This document shows, piece after piece, positions 25,259-34,900 of a stretch of DNA of 39,245 nucleotides (position 1 is the stretch's first letter; the number at the start of each line of letters is the position of its first letter). The position numbers and the translations under genes are program-made. The notes below the pieces were generated by a model. The model did not search any database, had not been told where the DNA came from, and saw nothing but the letters and a program-made list of their open reading frames with translations. Origin of the DNA: CAZUZS01 sp964624795 (GTDB lineage Bacteria > Calditrichota > Calditrichia > RBG-13-44-9); the NCBI GenBank assembly GCA_964624795.1, contig CAZUZS010000047.1, positions 1 to 39,245 on the forward strand, written 5' to 3'.

Positions 25259-26557
25259 TCAATTTTTAATCTGCGGATGAATGGAACGGCCGGTTTTCTG
25301 CCGGTAGAGGAATTCGCCCAAAAAGGAAATGGCCAGCATGCCTGCCAAGAACCACAATTTAGAAGGGGCGGTACTCAATTGCTGCCACAGAAGCGCGCCA
25401 AATGCGCCCAGGCAGGCTGCAACACCCAGCAGCGCCAGCCAGGGAATGCCGCCTGTTTTTTTTCGGAGGAGAAAATTGGCGCCGTTGACCGCTGCAAAAA
25501 TCAGCAGGAATCCCGCGCTGCCCATTAGCGAGATGCCCGAAAGGTCAAGAAAATTGGCTGCCAGCAGTGTAAGCGCGCTGGTGATGAAAAGGCCTTCTAC
25601 CGGTTGTTTCCATATTTTGCGCTCCAACTGGGCAGGCAACTCGCCATCTTTGGCGATAATGAAGCTGACCCGCGCAGTACCATACAGGGTGGCATTGATG
25701 GCGGAGCCTGTAGAAAGCAGGGCGGCAACTGTTATCAGCGTAAACCCTGCGGCTCCCAGAAAGGGTTTGGCGCTTTCTGCCAGGGCATAATCTTTGGCCG
25801 CTACAATTTTTGCGACCGAAAGATTGCCCACCGTTACGCCCGAAACCAGGATATACAGCAGAATCACAAAAATAACAGAGGTATAGAAGGCACGCGGTAA
25901 AACAGTTGCTGCGTCGCGGACATCGGCAGCGGTATTGGCAATAAGCTCAAATCCTTCGTAGGCCAGGAAGATAATCATTCCCCCTGCGATAAGAGGGACG
26001 GTGTGTGTCCATTGCGCAGGAGCAATTTTAGCGGCCTCCACGGTCCACAAACCGGCAGCGATAAATACCAACAGGATAAGAATCTTAAAACCAACCACCC
26101 ATTCCTCTGCCTTTCCCACCAGGCTCGAACCCGCCAGATTCAACAGGGTCAAGAGGACTATCACCCCGCTAATAAGCAGGTGTTTGGCCGCATCGTGCCA
26201 CGCGTCAGGAAAGAAATTCGCGCCATAACTTCCGAAAGCGTAGGCATACAGCGACAGCATGATGACATAACTCATCCACAGTAATATGTTCATTCCCCCG
26301 GTGAAAATACCGGTGCCATAACCCTGGTTGATAAATTCCACGGTGCCGCCCTGGCTGGGAAATGCCACCGACAACCGGGCGTAGGAGTATGCGGTAACAA
26401 GCGCTACCAGTCCCGCCACCAGAAAGGCAACCGGAGTTCCGCCATGTGCCAGTTGCACGGCCAGACCCAAAACAGCGAAGATGCCGCCACCAACCATGCC
26501 GCCAATTCCGATTGCCACCACCGACCAGAAACCGACCGTCTTATCCTTCTCGCTCAC
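25259..26557 (-). CDS. APC family amino acid permease
   Basis: A 432-aa transporter of the amino acid-polyamine-organocation superfamily with about 12 helices. It opens with the family's substrate-binding helix GIGGMVGGGIFAVLGLA (the unwound GxGxxxGGGIF motif). It continues with SYARLSVAFPSQGGTVEFINQGYG and the helix FLAYEGFELIANTAADVRDAATVLPRAFY. The likely substrates are amino acids or amines, by proton symport or exchange. The start is GTG at 26557 with GGAGG 6 nt upstream; an upstream TTG (26584) lacks such a site. It overlaps nothing and follows the membrane protein at 26600 in the same direction, so the two may share a transcript. Confidence 0.92.
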   Translation of the reverse strand: MSEKDKTVGFWSVVAIGIGGMVGGGIFAVLGLAVQLAHGGTPVAFLVAGLVALVTAYSYARLSVAFPSQGGTVEFINQGYGTGIFTGGMNILLWMSYVIMLSLYAYAFGSYGANFFPDAWHDAAKHLLISGVIVLLTLLNLAGSSLVGKAEEWVVGFKILILLVFIAAGLWTVEAAKIAPAQWTHTVPLIAGGMIIFLAYEGFELIANTAADVRDAATVLPRAFYTSVIFVILLYILVSGVTVGNLSVAKIVAAKDYALAESAKPFLGAAGFTLITVAALLSTGSAINATLYGTARVSFIIAKDGELPAQLERKIWKQPVEGLFITSALTLLAANFLDLSGISLMGSAGFLLIFAAVNGANFLLRKKTGGIPWLALLGVAACLGAFGALLWQQLSTAPSKLWFLAGMLAISFLGEFLYRQKTGRSIHPQIKN

Positions 26558-26599
26558 CCCTGCCTCCTTCCGTCTGTTTGCCAATCATTGCCGCTGAAT

Positions 26600-27289
26600 T
26601 CAACCGCCTATTGCCATTCCATCCGGTTGCTGCCTGGCGCTCACCGCGTAATACAGCGATGCAAAAGCCAGTTCAACCCAGATGATCGCCGGAACGATAC
26701 CCACGACCAGTAGAATAAGACCCAGAAATACGATAAATATGGCCAGGAATCCGATTAAAAATACGGTAAACGCATGCCCGGTGGTCATTCGCCAGCTTTC
26801 CCGGATTGCTTCAAGGGATTCCATTTTTTTGTCGACCACAAGGTACTGCACAAAAATCAGCTTGCAGGCAAAAATAATTCCCGGAACAATAAAAAATACG
26901 AGTCCGATACCCACAATGAAAGTTACCAGCAGATGGGCGAAAACCGCATTCAGGTAATTGCCAAAAACCTCGAACATGTCGTTTACTACCATCCGCTCGC
27001 CCCTGGCAGCCTTGAGAAATGCATAGGCCACGCCGTACTCAACCGGCCACTGCACAAGGACAATATATGTAATAGAAAACAAGACAAGATAAAAGGCACC
27101 ATGTCCCCCTACCTTCTCCGCAAAGGACAATCCCCAGGTCGGTATGGAAATTAGAAACGAGATAATGACCACCAGGAGCAGCTCCAGAAAATTTTTCCAT
27201 AGATGACGCCAGGCGTGGCCGAAGCATGATGCCACATCTGGCAAAAGTTGCTGAGTATTTTGTGGACCTTGACCGGAATTCTGATACAT
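26600..27289 (-). CDS. Multi-pass membrane protein, unknown function
   Basis: A 229-aa integral membrane protein with about six helices. A 30-residue polar, Gln-rich N-terminus (MYQNSGQGPQNTQQ) precedes SCFGHAWRHLWKNF. The segment FFIVPGIIFACKLIFVQYLVVDKKMESLEAIRESWRMT matches the pattern seen in DUF975/GDPD-associated membrane proteins, where a VPG-containing helix is followed by an A-[IL]-x-x-S-W motif. The ATG at 27289 has GGAGG five bases upstream, better than the ATG four codons earlier, which lies within that ribosome site. The role is unknown, and a link with the APC transporter 42 bp downstream is only positional. Confidence 0.78.
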   Translation of the reverse strand: MYQNSGQGPQNTQQLLPDVASCFGHAWRHLWKNFLELLLVVIISFLISIPTWGLSFAEKVGGHGAFYLVLFSITYIVLVQWPVEYGVAYAFLKAARGERMVVNDMFEVFGNYLNAVFAHLLVTFIVGIGLVFFIVPGIIFACKLIFVQYLVVDKKMESLEAIRESWRMTTGHAFTVFLIGFLAIFIVFLGLILLVVGIVPAIIWVELAFASLYYAVSARQQPDGMAIGG

Positions 27290-27737
27290 ATTCACCTCCA
27301 TCTTTAACAGGTTTCAGAAACAGGGAATCTCGCAAGAAATACTATTCAAACGGGAAATTTAGCACATCAACTGTGTTCATCTGAAATATTCGAACAAATC
27401 CGAAACTTACATCTGAAAATTCACGCACTGATACTTCCGAACTATTGATAAAAAGTTAAGTCGATAATGGGATTTTGTCAATGCCTGGATTTTATTTGCA
27501 TGAAAGAATAAAAAATGCAGTGAGGAAACTAAAAGATGCAACGCCCGAATTCATGATCCGGTTTCTCTTTGAAAGTTTATCGGAGAAAGAAACCGGCGAC
27601 ACAACAATTCCAATCAAATATTCCGTGGAAATGAAGTGACTTAGAAATCCGAGACGCTTCCCGGCGGTATAAATAAAAGTCTGTGAAAAATGCATTAGCA
27701 ATTTCAATTTAAGAAGCGGACAACTCTCGATTCCAAG
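27290..27737. other. Intergenic region, nothing recognised
   Basis: About 450 bp upstream of the membrane protein. The sequence is A/T-rich. One 71-codon open frame on the minus strand starts at TTG without a ribosome site and resembles nothing. The region lies next to a decayed gene and may be partly debris. Confidence 0.5.
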
Positions 27738-28073
27738 CTATCTTTTGGCAAGGACAACTTCCAGGATCAGTTCATAATTTCCGCTGGAATCCGGATTTTC
27801 CATCCGCAAGGTTACTTTGCCGGGACTATCTTCTCTGTAGGTTGGAGTTAACAGGGTGTCGTGCCAGTTCATAAACAAGATTTCCTCATTGACGAAATTA
27901 CAGGAGGTGGTCTCGAAAGCTCCCGAATCTTCGAACCTCCAGTAACGAAATAACAGGGATTTTTCGTCCCATCCGAAAATACCGTGGGCCGCACATCTTC
28001 CTGTGGTCAGAACGGCCGAATAATCGAATAAGACAAACCGATCTGCAAAAGAGATATTAACTCTGAAACCAAG
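27738..28073 (-). pseudogene. 5'-truncated gene fragment, DUF1579-like
   Basis: An uninterrupted frame of 111 codons without a start codon in its first half. An in-frame TGA (28074-28076) sits immediately upstream, and the neighbouring gene ends at 28098. The peptide includes FVLFDYSAVLTTGRCAAHG, IFGWDEKSLLFRYWRFEDSG, EEILFMNWHDT, KVTLRMENPDSSGNYELILE and ends VVLAKR. The order of strands (own-domain aromatic motif, then R-M-x-x-P..., then a terminal E-x-x-x-x-R) resembles the C-terminal two-thirds of small DUF1579-type barrel proteins, with the first 50-70 residues and the start missing. It looks like the remainder of a gene cut by recombination at about 28075. The family resemblance is by eye and tentative. 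Confidence 0.55.
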
Positions 28074-28097
28074 TCAGCTCAAAGGCATAAGCATTCT

Positions 28098-29390
28098 TCA
28101 CCGCAGCAGCATCATTTTACGGGTCTGTGTAAAACTGCCGCTTATTCCAAATGCCGGGGTCACATGAAATCGATAATAATAAATCCCGCTCGCCAGGCCG
28201 CCGGCATCCCAATTGTAATCGTAATTCCCGGCGCTTAATTTTTCCGAAACCAACATCGCGACTTCCTTCCCTGAAACATCATAAATCCTTAGCGAAACAA
28301 ACCCTGGATCAGAAATCTGAAATCCGATATGGGTAGCCGGGTTAAACGGATTGGGATAATTGGCAAACAATGTGACTTTTTCAGGGTAGTTCGAATGGAT
28401 ATCATCCAGGTTGACGGCAGGGGCGGCCTTGAGGATTATCCCGTGCTCTCCCACTGCCCAGCCGATAGTTGAGTTTACGAAATATACATCCCACAAGATG
28501 TCTGTAGTTCCACTGGCTTGCGCTGTCCAGAGATCGCCACCGCTAACGGTGGCGGCAATTACTCCACCGTAGCCAACAGCCCAACCGTGCCGGTCATCCG
28601 CAAAACTGACCGAATAAAAGGATTCCGGTGTTGTGGAAATGCCGGTTTCTTCGATCCAGGTATTGCCTCCATCGACACTTCTGAAAATAGTCTCCAGATA
28701 CCCGACCACCCAACCGGTATTCCGGTCAACAAAATCAATGGAAAACAACGGCCAAAACGTTGGGACGTTCACCACCTGCCAGGTTTCGCCCCCGTCCATG
28801 GTTTTTAGGATAGTGCTGGCGGTCGCACCTGACTCGCTTGCGGCCGCCCAGCCATAAAGTGAATCGACGAAATCCACCCCGGTGATGTCTTCCGGATAAG
28901 CTCCGGTTCGCGGCAGCCAGGTGGTTCCCCCATCGGTTGTTCTCAAAATAAGGCCGCCGGTGCCAACTGCACATCCGGTAGATGCATCGGTAAAGCAGGC
29001 CGAAAGCAATTGGAAAACCGTACCGCTATTCCGGGGAATCCAACTATTTCCACCATCAGTGGTTTTCAGAATAGTCCCCAAGGCACCGGTTACCCAGCCG
29101 GTATCCGGATCCATGAAAAAAATGCACCGCAAATCGCGACTGGTGTTGCTGGTTTGGCGGTTCCAGTGTTCGCCACCATCCGTTGTATGGAGGATTATGC
29201 CGGTATTGCCAGCAATCCAACCAATATTTTCATCCAGGAAAAAAACAGATCTCAATTCATTGGTTATCCCGCTCACCTGCTGCTGCCAGGTTACCTCGCC
29301 AAATGTCACTCCTGCGAGACTTAAGACCAAAAAAATCGGAAGGAATAAAAATGTTCTGAGAAATGTGGATGGCAGATTTTTCAGGTTCAT
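28098..29390 (-). CDS. Secreted Ycf48-like propeller with C-terminal sorting domain
   Basis: A 430-aa exported protein. A signal peptide (about 1-31) precedes WQQQVSGITNELRSVFF and about six repeats of the Ycf48/BNR type, each with a [FV]xDxxxGWxxGxxGxIxxTxDGGxxW core, which together should form a beta-propeller. Residues about 340-430 form a FlgD-like Ig fold sorting module: FANYPNPFNPATHIGF, LRIYDVSGKEVAMLV, GLASGIYYYRF and the final TRKMMLLR. Such tails direct secretion and surface attachment by a type IX-like route in FCB bacteria. GAAGGAGCAAGAA precedes the ATG. The ligand or partner of the propeller is unknown. Confidence 0.87.
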   Translation of the reverse strand: MNLKNLPSTFLRTFLFLPIFLVLSLAGVTFGEVTWQQQVSGITNELRSVFFLDENIGWIAGNTGIILHTTDGGEHWNRQTSNTSRDLRCIFFMDPDTGWVTGALGTILKTTDGGNSWIPRNSGTVFQLLSACFTDASTGCAVGTGGLILRTTDGGTTWLPRTGAYPEDITGVDFVDSLYGWAAASESGATASTILKTMDGGETWQVVNVPTFWPLFSIDFVDRNTGWVVGYLETIFRSVDGGNTWIEETGISTTPESFYSVSFADDRHGWAVGYGGVIAATVSGGDLWTAQASGTTDILWDVYFVNSTIGWAVGEHGIILKAAPAVNLDDIHSNYPEKVTLFANYPNPFNPATHIGFQISDPGFVSLRIYDVSGKEVAMLVSEKLSAGNYDYNWDAGGLASGIYYYRFHVTPAFGISGSFTQTRKMMLLR

Positions 29391-29514
29391 TTCTTGCTCC
29401 TTCGTGGTGATTATTCTAAAGTTTTAATACTTTTCCAATATTGAACATCCCCACACAGTTTGGTGCTTCCCTAGCCCGGAAAAAAATCTTATTTTTCACA
29501 ACCAAAAATGACCA

Positions 29515-31491
29515 TTATTGCAGCAGCATCATTTTTTCGGTTCTGGTAAATTGTGCGCTTTGGAAACGGTAGAAATAAACACCTGAACTCACTCCGTTCC
29601 CGTGGTCATCTTTCCCATCCCACACAACGGACCCGGTGCCGGCTGGCAGTGTTCCGTCCAGCAAGGTTCTGATTTCCCTCCCTAACACGTTGTAAATTTT
29701 GAGAGTACCTTTCGAACTGGCAGGGAGTTGATAGTGAATTGTTGTCGCGCCGTTAAACGGATTTGGATAATTTTGCTCTAGACTAAACTGCGCCGGTATT
29801 GGTGTATTCGGATCTACCCCTACTGTAATGGTGGTATTATTTTTCAGTATCCAGTTGCCGGGATCAAATACAATCGATTGCGGCTCCCCGCTTACCTGGA
29901 GCTGAAAGTCTTGAGCTTGTGCATCGTTAAACAGGGTTACCATTGTATCTCCCAGGGAAGTATTCAATTTAATTTGCACAGGCATTGTAAAGAATGTCGG
30001 ATTAGAATTTGCCGCCTGGGATATATTTATATGTACATTATAAATATTTCCACTAACATAGCTCCAGTTCCAGCCTACTGTATACGTTGGTTCGTTCTCG
30101 CCGTAAATCCATTCGTGGAAGAAATATTCAAGATCCATTCCGGAAACGGATTCAGCAACTTCCTGAAAATCTTCTGTTGTAGCAACGCCGTACTTTAGAT
30201 CGGGATCATCAGAATAGGCCCTCATTATATCGAAAAATATTGAATCGCCTGCAATTCCTCTGAGCATATGGAGAACACAAGCGCCTTTTGCATAAGAACG
30301 GTAATAGTCAAATATCTCCCATTCATCATTTATGTTCTGAACCCAGAGGGTTCCCTGAGCCATTTTTGCCGCGTTCATATTTGAACTCATCTCCGCATCG
30401 TAAGCGGCTTTTCCGGATTTTGCTTCAATATAAACCGCTTCTGAATACGTAGCGAAACCCTCATTCACCCAGATGTGGTGCCAGTCTTTGCAGGTAATCA
30501 TATCACCGTACCATTGATGGGCAAGTTCGTGAGATATTACACCTGATCCCCAATAGCCCATCGAGGTGCAAGTTTGATGTTCCATTGCCCCCCCCCATTG
30601 AAATTCAGCGTGTCCATACTTTTCATCTATAAATGGGTATTCACCGTATCTATCTGCATAAACTTCAATCATTTCATCCGTTTCATCAACATACGGTTTT
30701 ACATAGTTGAAATCCTCCGGGTATATAAAATTGGTTATTACCATTGAATCAGTCGGGCTGTAGTGATAATATGTATCATATTGCGTGTAATTGGTGATTG
30801 CAAGTGAGATAAGGTAACTAGCGATGGGGTGGTGGTTTTTCCAATGATAAGTATGTGTTGAATTTCCATTGGATGTAATGCTCTCGAGAGTTCCGTTGGA
30901 AACAGGGACCAAATTATCCGCAACGGTAATCCGGACATCGGAAGAATCCGCTTTATCCGCGGGCGTGTCTTTTTGCGGCCACCAATACGGCCCGCTGTAT
31001 GATTCGCTGAGGGTACTAATTATTGGTGTTCCGTTGTGCGTGCCATAATAGAAACCACCGAAATTGGTTCCGCCGGGCACACCCCGATAATAGACCTTTA
31101 ATGTGAATGGTTCACCTTGAAGATAAGTATGGTCAAGAGTAATGTTTATAACATTGTTTGAATGGGTAAAGGTCGTTAAAGCTCCGTTAATCAGTATTGA
31201 ATCAACAGTGAGAAAATCTCTCAAATCTAAAAAACAAGTATTGATTTCAGTTGTGTCCGCTTTTACCCCAATCGTAACGGTTCCGGTTAAATAATCCGGG
31301 CTGGTAGTAATTGTTAAATCCAATCCATAATAAGTTATATCAATTTGTGAATCTCCCGGATACTGAACTTTTTGAAGTTGAATTAACTTCGAATATCTCT
31401 GCCTTTCGCTTTTTACCCAGGGTTTAATATCATACTGTGCAAAACTAAGTGATACAATAAGCAGAAGCGGGATCATAATTTTCTGAACCAT
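29515..31491 (-). CDS. Secreted M1 family aminopeptidase with sorting domain
   Basis: A 658-aa exported zinc aminopeptidase. A signal peptide (MVQKIMIPLLLIVSLSFAQ) is followed by the M1 N-terminal beta-saddle. The substrate-anchoring motif is GAMEH at 301-305, equivalent to GAMEN. The zinc site is H321-E-L-A-H325 with Glu344 in WVNEGFATY, the gluzincin HExxHx18E spacing. The C-terminal part, residues about 570-658, is a sorting domain with QNYPNPFNGATTIHYQL, LKIYNVLGREIRTLL, SSGVYFYRF and the final EKMMLLQ. GAGGAG supports the start at 31491 over one 10 codons upstream. It probably trims peptides outside the cell and may act together with the ACE-like peptidase at 7328. Asn to His in the GAMEN motif is a variant seen in secreted relatives. 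Confidence 0.93.
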   Translation of the reverse strand: MVQKIMIPLLLIVSLSFAQYDIKPWVKSERQRYSKLIQLQKVQYPGDSQIDITYYGLDLTITTSPDYLTGTVTIGVKADTTEINTCFLDLRDFLTVDSILINGALTTFTHSNNVINITLDHTYLQGEPFTLKVYYRGVPGGTNFGGFYYGTHNGTPIISTLSESYSGPYWWPQKDTPADKADSSDVRITVADNLVPVSNGTLESITSNGNSTHTYHWKNHHPIASYLISLAITNYTQYDTYYHYSPTDSMVITNFIYPEDFNYVKPYVDETDEMIEVYADRYGEYPFIDEKYGHAEFQWGGAMEHQTCTSMGYWGSGVISHELAHQWYGDMITCKDWHHIWVNEGFATYSEAVYIEAKSGKAAYDAEMSSNMNAAKMAQGTLWVQNINDEWEIFDYYRSYAKGACVLHMLRGIAGDSIFFDIMRAYSDDPDLKYGVATTEDFQEVAESVSGMDLEYFFHEWIYGENEPTYTVGWNWSYVSGNIYNVHINISQAANSNPTFFTMPVQIKLNTSLGDTMVTLFNDAQAQDFQLQVSGEPQSIVFDPGNWILKNNTTITVGVDPNTPIPAQFSLEQNYPNPFNGATTIHYQLPASSKGTLKIYNVLGREIRTLLDGTLPAGTGSVVWDGKDDHGNGVSSGVYFYRFQSAQFTRTEKMMLLQ

Positions 31492-31528
31492 TTTGTCTCC
31501 TCGATAATTAAAAAAATTCATCCGTCAT

Positions 31529-31981
31529 TTACTTCAATATAATCATTTTTTTGATTGAGGTAAATTCACCTGCATTAAGTTTATAAAAATAAACCCCGCT
31601 ACTCAGTGTTGTGGCATTAAATTTTACTTTATGATTGCCAGATTCTTTAAATTCGTTTATCAGTGTGGTCACTTTTTCATCTATGATGACGTCCGTATGC
31701 CCACAATACCCGGTCGCAGCCTCCGCCAAACGTAACCAGCCTTGGTCTCTGGCAACTGCCGTCACATCCTGGTTTTCAATTCCGGTATTCAAGGGGGTCC
31801 AGTTTAACCCGTCATCAGTAGAGGCGTATAAACCTTCCACTCCGGTACCAGCATAGATTGTCCCATCAATCGCAGCAAGTGAGCCTATGGAAACTCCCTC
31901 AGGCCCGTTGTTACAGGTCCATTGTGGAAAAGCACTCGATGCAATCAATAAAATCCAAAGGATAATCGGTAATCTTTTCAT
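31529..31981 (-). pseudogene. Internally deleted propeller/sorting-domain gene
   Basis: A 150-aa frame. A signal peptide (MKRLPIILWILLIASSAFPQ) and one propeller repeat (IDGTIYAGTGVEGLYASTDD, then GLNWTPLNTGIENQDVTAVA) are followed by an unrelated stretch (RDQGWLRLAEAATGYCGHTD). The second half of a sorting domain comes next (EKVTTLINEF, NHKVKFNATTLSSGVYFYKL, SIKKMIILK). The NYPNPFN strand and most of the propeller are missing. The simplest reading is a once larger protein collapsed by a large in-frame deletion; it may still be translated and exported. The ribosome site before the ATG is weak. It lies between two intact sorting-domain genes, which could recombine with it. Confidence 0.65.
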
Positions 31982-31997
31982 TACATATCGCCCTTGA

Positions 31998-34900
31998 CTA
32001 TTTAATCAGAATCATCTTTTTGTTCTCAGTGAAATGTCTGCTCTCCAGTCGGTAAAAATAAATCCCGGAGCTTACCCCGCTGCCGCTATTGTCTGTACCA
32101 TCCCACACGACCGAACCGACCCCCGGCGGCAATGCGTCATTTAGCAGAGTTTTCACTTCCTTTCCCAGCACATTGTAAATTCTGAGGGTGACTTCCGATC
32201 TGGCAGGGAGCTGATAGCGGATTATTGTCGTGCTGTTAAAAGGATTGGGATAATTATCGAACAGGATAAACTCATCTGGGATAATGGTATCCAGTCCGTT
32301 GTTATTTCCGATTGTGGTGGCACCGGAAGCAGCTTTAAGAACTAAACCTTCCTTTCCTGCCACCCAACCATTATTCCGGTCAGAGAAATAGACAGATGTA
32401 AGGTAATTCGGAACGCCGCTGGTTTGGGCTTCCCATGTTATGCCGCCGTCCGTGGTGCTAACAATATTGCCCCCGGATCCTACCGCCCAGCCGGTATTCC
32501 CATCCAGGAAATAAACGGATATCAAGACATCATACGGTCCCTGCGGGTTGTCGTACTGTTTTACCCAAGTGTCCCCACCGTCTGTAGTCTTGAATATCTG
32601 CACTCCTGTTGTGACCGCCCAGCCGGTATTCTGACCGACGAAATAGACACAATAAACGTATTCCTGGCATGGAACATAAATTTGCTGCCAGCTACTTCCG
32701 CCGTTGGCCGTTCGCAGGATTCTCCCATATTCATCGGAAGCAGCGATCCAGCCATGATCGGCATCCACAAAGTGAACCTTCAAAAGGTAATCACTGACTC
32801 CACTATATTGGGAGCTCCAATTTTGCCCCCCATCGCTGGTGTGGAGAATTCTACCGTTTTGCCCAACTGCCCATCCGTTATCTTCATCGACGAAACAAAT
32901 AGAACGGAAGACATCCGTGGTGCCGGTAGCCTGGGGCGCCCAGTTTTCTCCGCCGTCAGTCGATTTGAGGATTGTACCTTCTCTACCGCCTACCCAACCT
33001 ACATTTTCATCAACAAAAAATACAGTGAACAGCTCGTTTTGCGTTCCGCTCAATTTTTGAAGCCAGGTCTGTCCCCCATCAACGGTTTTCACAATCATCC
33101 CATTGTTGCCCGCAGCCCAGCCGGTAGCGGTGCCTGCAAAGCAAACCGACCATAAATCTTCGCTGGTGCCGGTTGATTGCTGCTGCCATGTAATTCCGGC
33201 ACCTGATGTGGAAAAAAGCGCATTCTCAAATATTTGCAGGCCGGCCTGACCATCCGATACATAAACCAGGCTGTCCTGGGCATACAAATTTGCAACACTT
33301 CCGGACATTGTAAACGAGCCAAGAAGGCTCGGATTGGCTGGATCACCGATGTAAAGCATCAAGAACCTGTTTCCCACAGGGTCGCCCACATAAGCATACT
33401 CGCCCTCCACATCAACATCGAAGGGATGAAGCCAGCCGCCCGGGTTGTAGGCGCTCACGAATACAGGATAGTGGGGATCGCTGATATCCAGGGTCACAAA
33501 ACCTCCTTCCCAATCAGCGGCAGCGAGATAAGCATAGTTACCCTGCACTTTGACGTCGAATACCTTCGGTGCAAGAAAATAGCCGACTTCCGCCAGATTC
33601 GCAGGATCGGAAATGTCCAGGACGCGCATCCCCTGTTCCGTTGCCGCAGCGTACAGATAATTGCCGGAAGCATCCAGGGAATACACATCGCTCTGCATAA
33701 GAAGCCCGCCGACTGCTACAGGATTGAACGGATCGGAGATATCAAAAACCCTGATCCAGTCCGGCTGATTAATGATATCGTCAACAACGTAAGCGTAGCT
33801 GCCCGAAATACAAATCTCCCGGGCCCAGTTGAGGGAGTCAAAAGCGCCTACTTCATATGGATGAAGCGGATCGGAGATATCAGCGATCCGCAATCCTCCT
33901 CCACCATCGGCGATATACGCGTAATTTCCGCCCACTTCCAGTGCTCCGGCACTGCCGGGCGTATCGTATTGGCCCACCAATCTTGGGTGGGAAAGATTGG
34001 ACAAATCCAGTACCAACATCCCATCATCCAGTTCGGCAATATAGCCATAATCTCCGGAGCGGTCCATATCGGTGGTGGCACTGAATGTCTCGTAGAATCC
34101 GAGTTCGAAAGGAGTTAACGGTTTCTCTACATCAATAATTCGCAGCCCCGCAAAACGACCCGCAAGATAGGCATTTATCCCCGCGACCTGCAGTTTTCGC
34201 GGAAAGTCGGGAACTACGCAGGATCCTTCCGGGAACGGGCTCGAGTAATCTTCGACATTGTAGATCTGCAGCCGATCGTCAACTGTCAGATAAGCGTGGT
34301 CATTCTGCACAAAAATGTCGTAAGCATCGCCCACAGTTGTGGCACTCCATACCGGGAAAGCATAAGACTGGGTATCGATGATCAGCATATAGTCTCGATA
34401 TCCCAGGAAAGCAGCATCGGGAACCCCAAAAACAATAGAGGGCCCATCGGTAAGATGGTACGAATAGCCGCCACTGAGGGAACCATTGGGCCCAATATAA
34501 ATTTTCACATAATTTTGTGCGCCTGCGGAATGAACATGTCCTTCCACATCCACATGAATGTCACGTGAGGGATTCCCCATATACGATTCTGCCCCGACCC
34601 ACATGGGAGTCTTGGGATCTGTTATGTCAATAGAATTTACAAAATCGAAATCGCATTCGAGGATCGCATAATTGCCCCAAAATCCCACGTTGTCTACCGG
34701 CGGCCTGGGGTCAGCATACGGATCAGGGAGCTCATACCGGATTATTTGATACGGGGCAGTCGGATTGTGGACATCCCATATCTGGAAATCTTCGTAGCGG
34801 GCCGCGACATAAAGATGTTCTTTCTGGGGATTATAGCTGAGATCGAGCACAAGACCGGTGGTATTAATAATATCGGATAGCAGCCGTGGGTGTGAAAAGT

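Noticed and set aside
27492..27707. 71-codon open frame on the minus strand
   Set aside because: TTG start without a ribosome site and no family resemblance; it lies in an A/T-rich gap next to a decayed gene.
33234..34118. 294-codon open frame antisense to the LVIVD protein
   Set aside because: It arises from the repetitive codon pattern of the LVIVD repeats on the other strand; no ribosome site and no recognisable protein.
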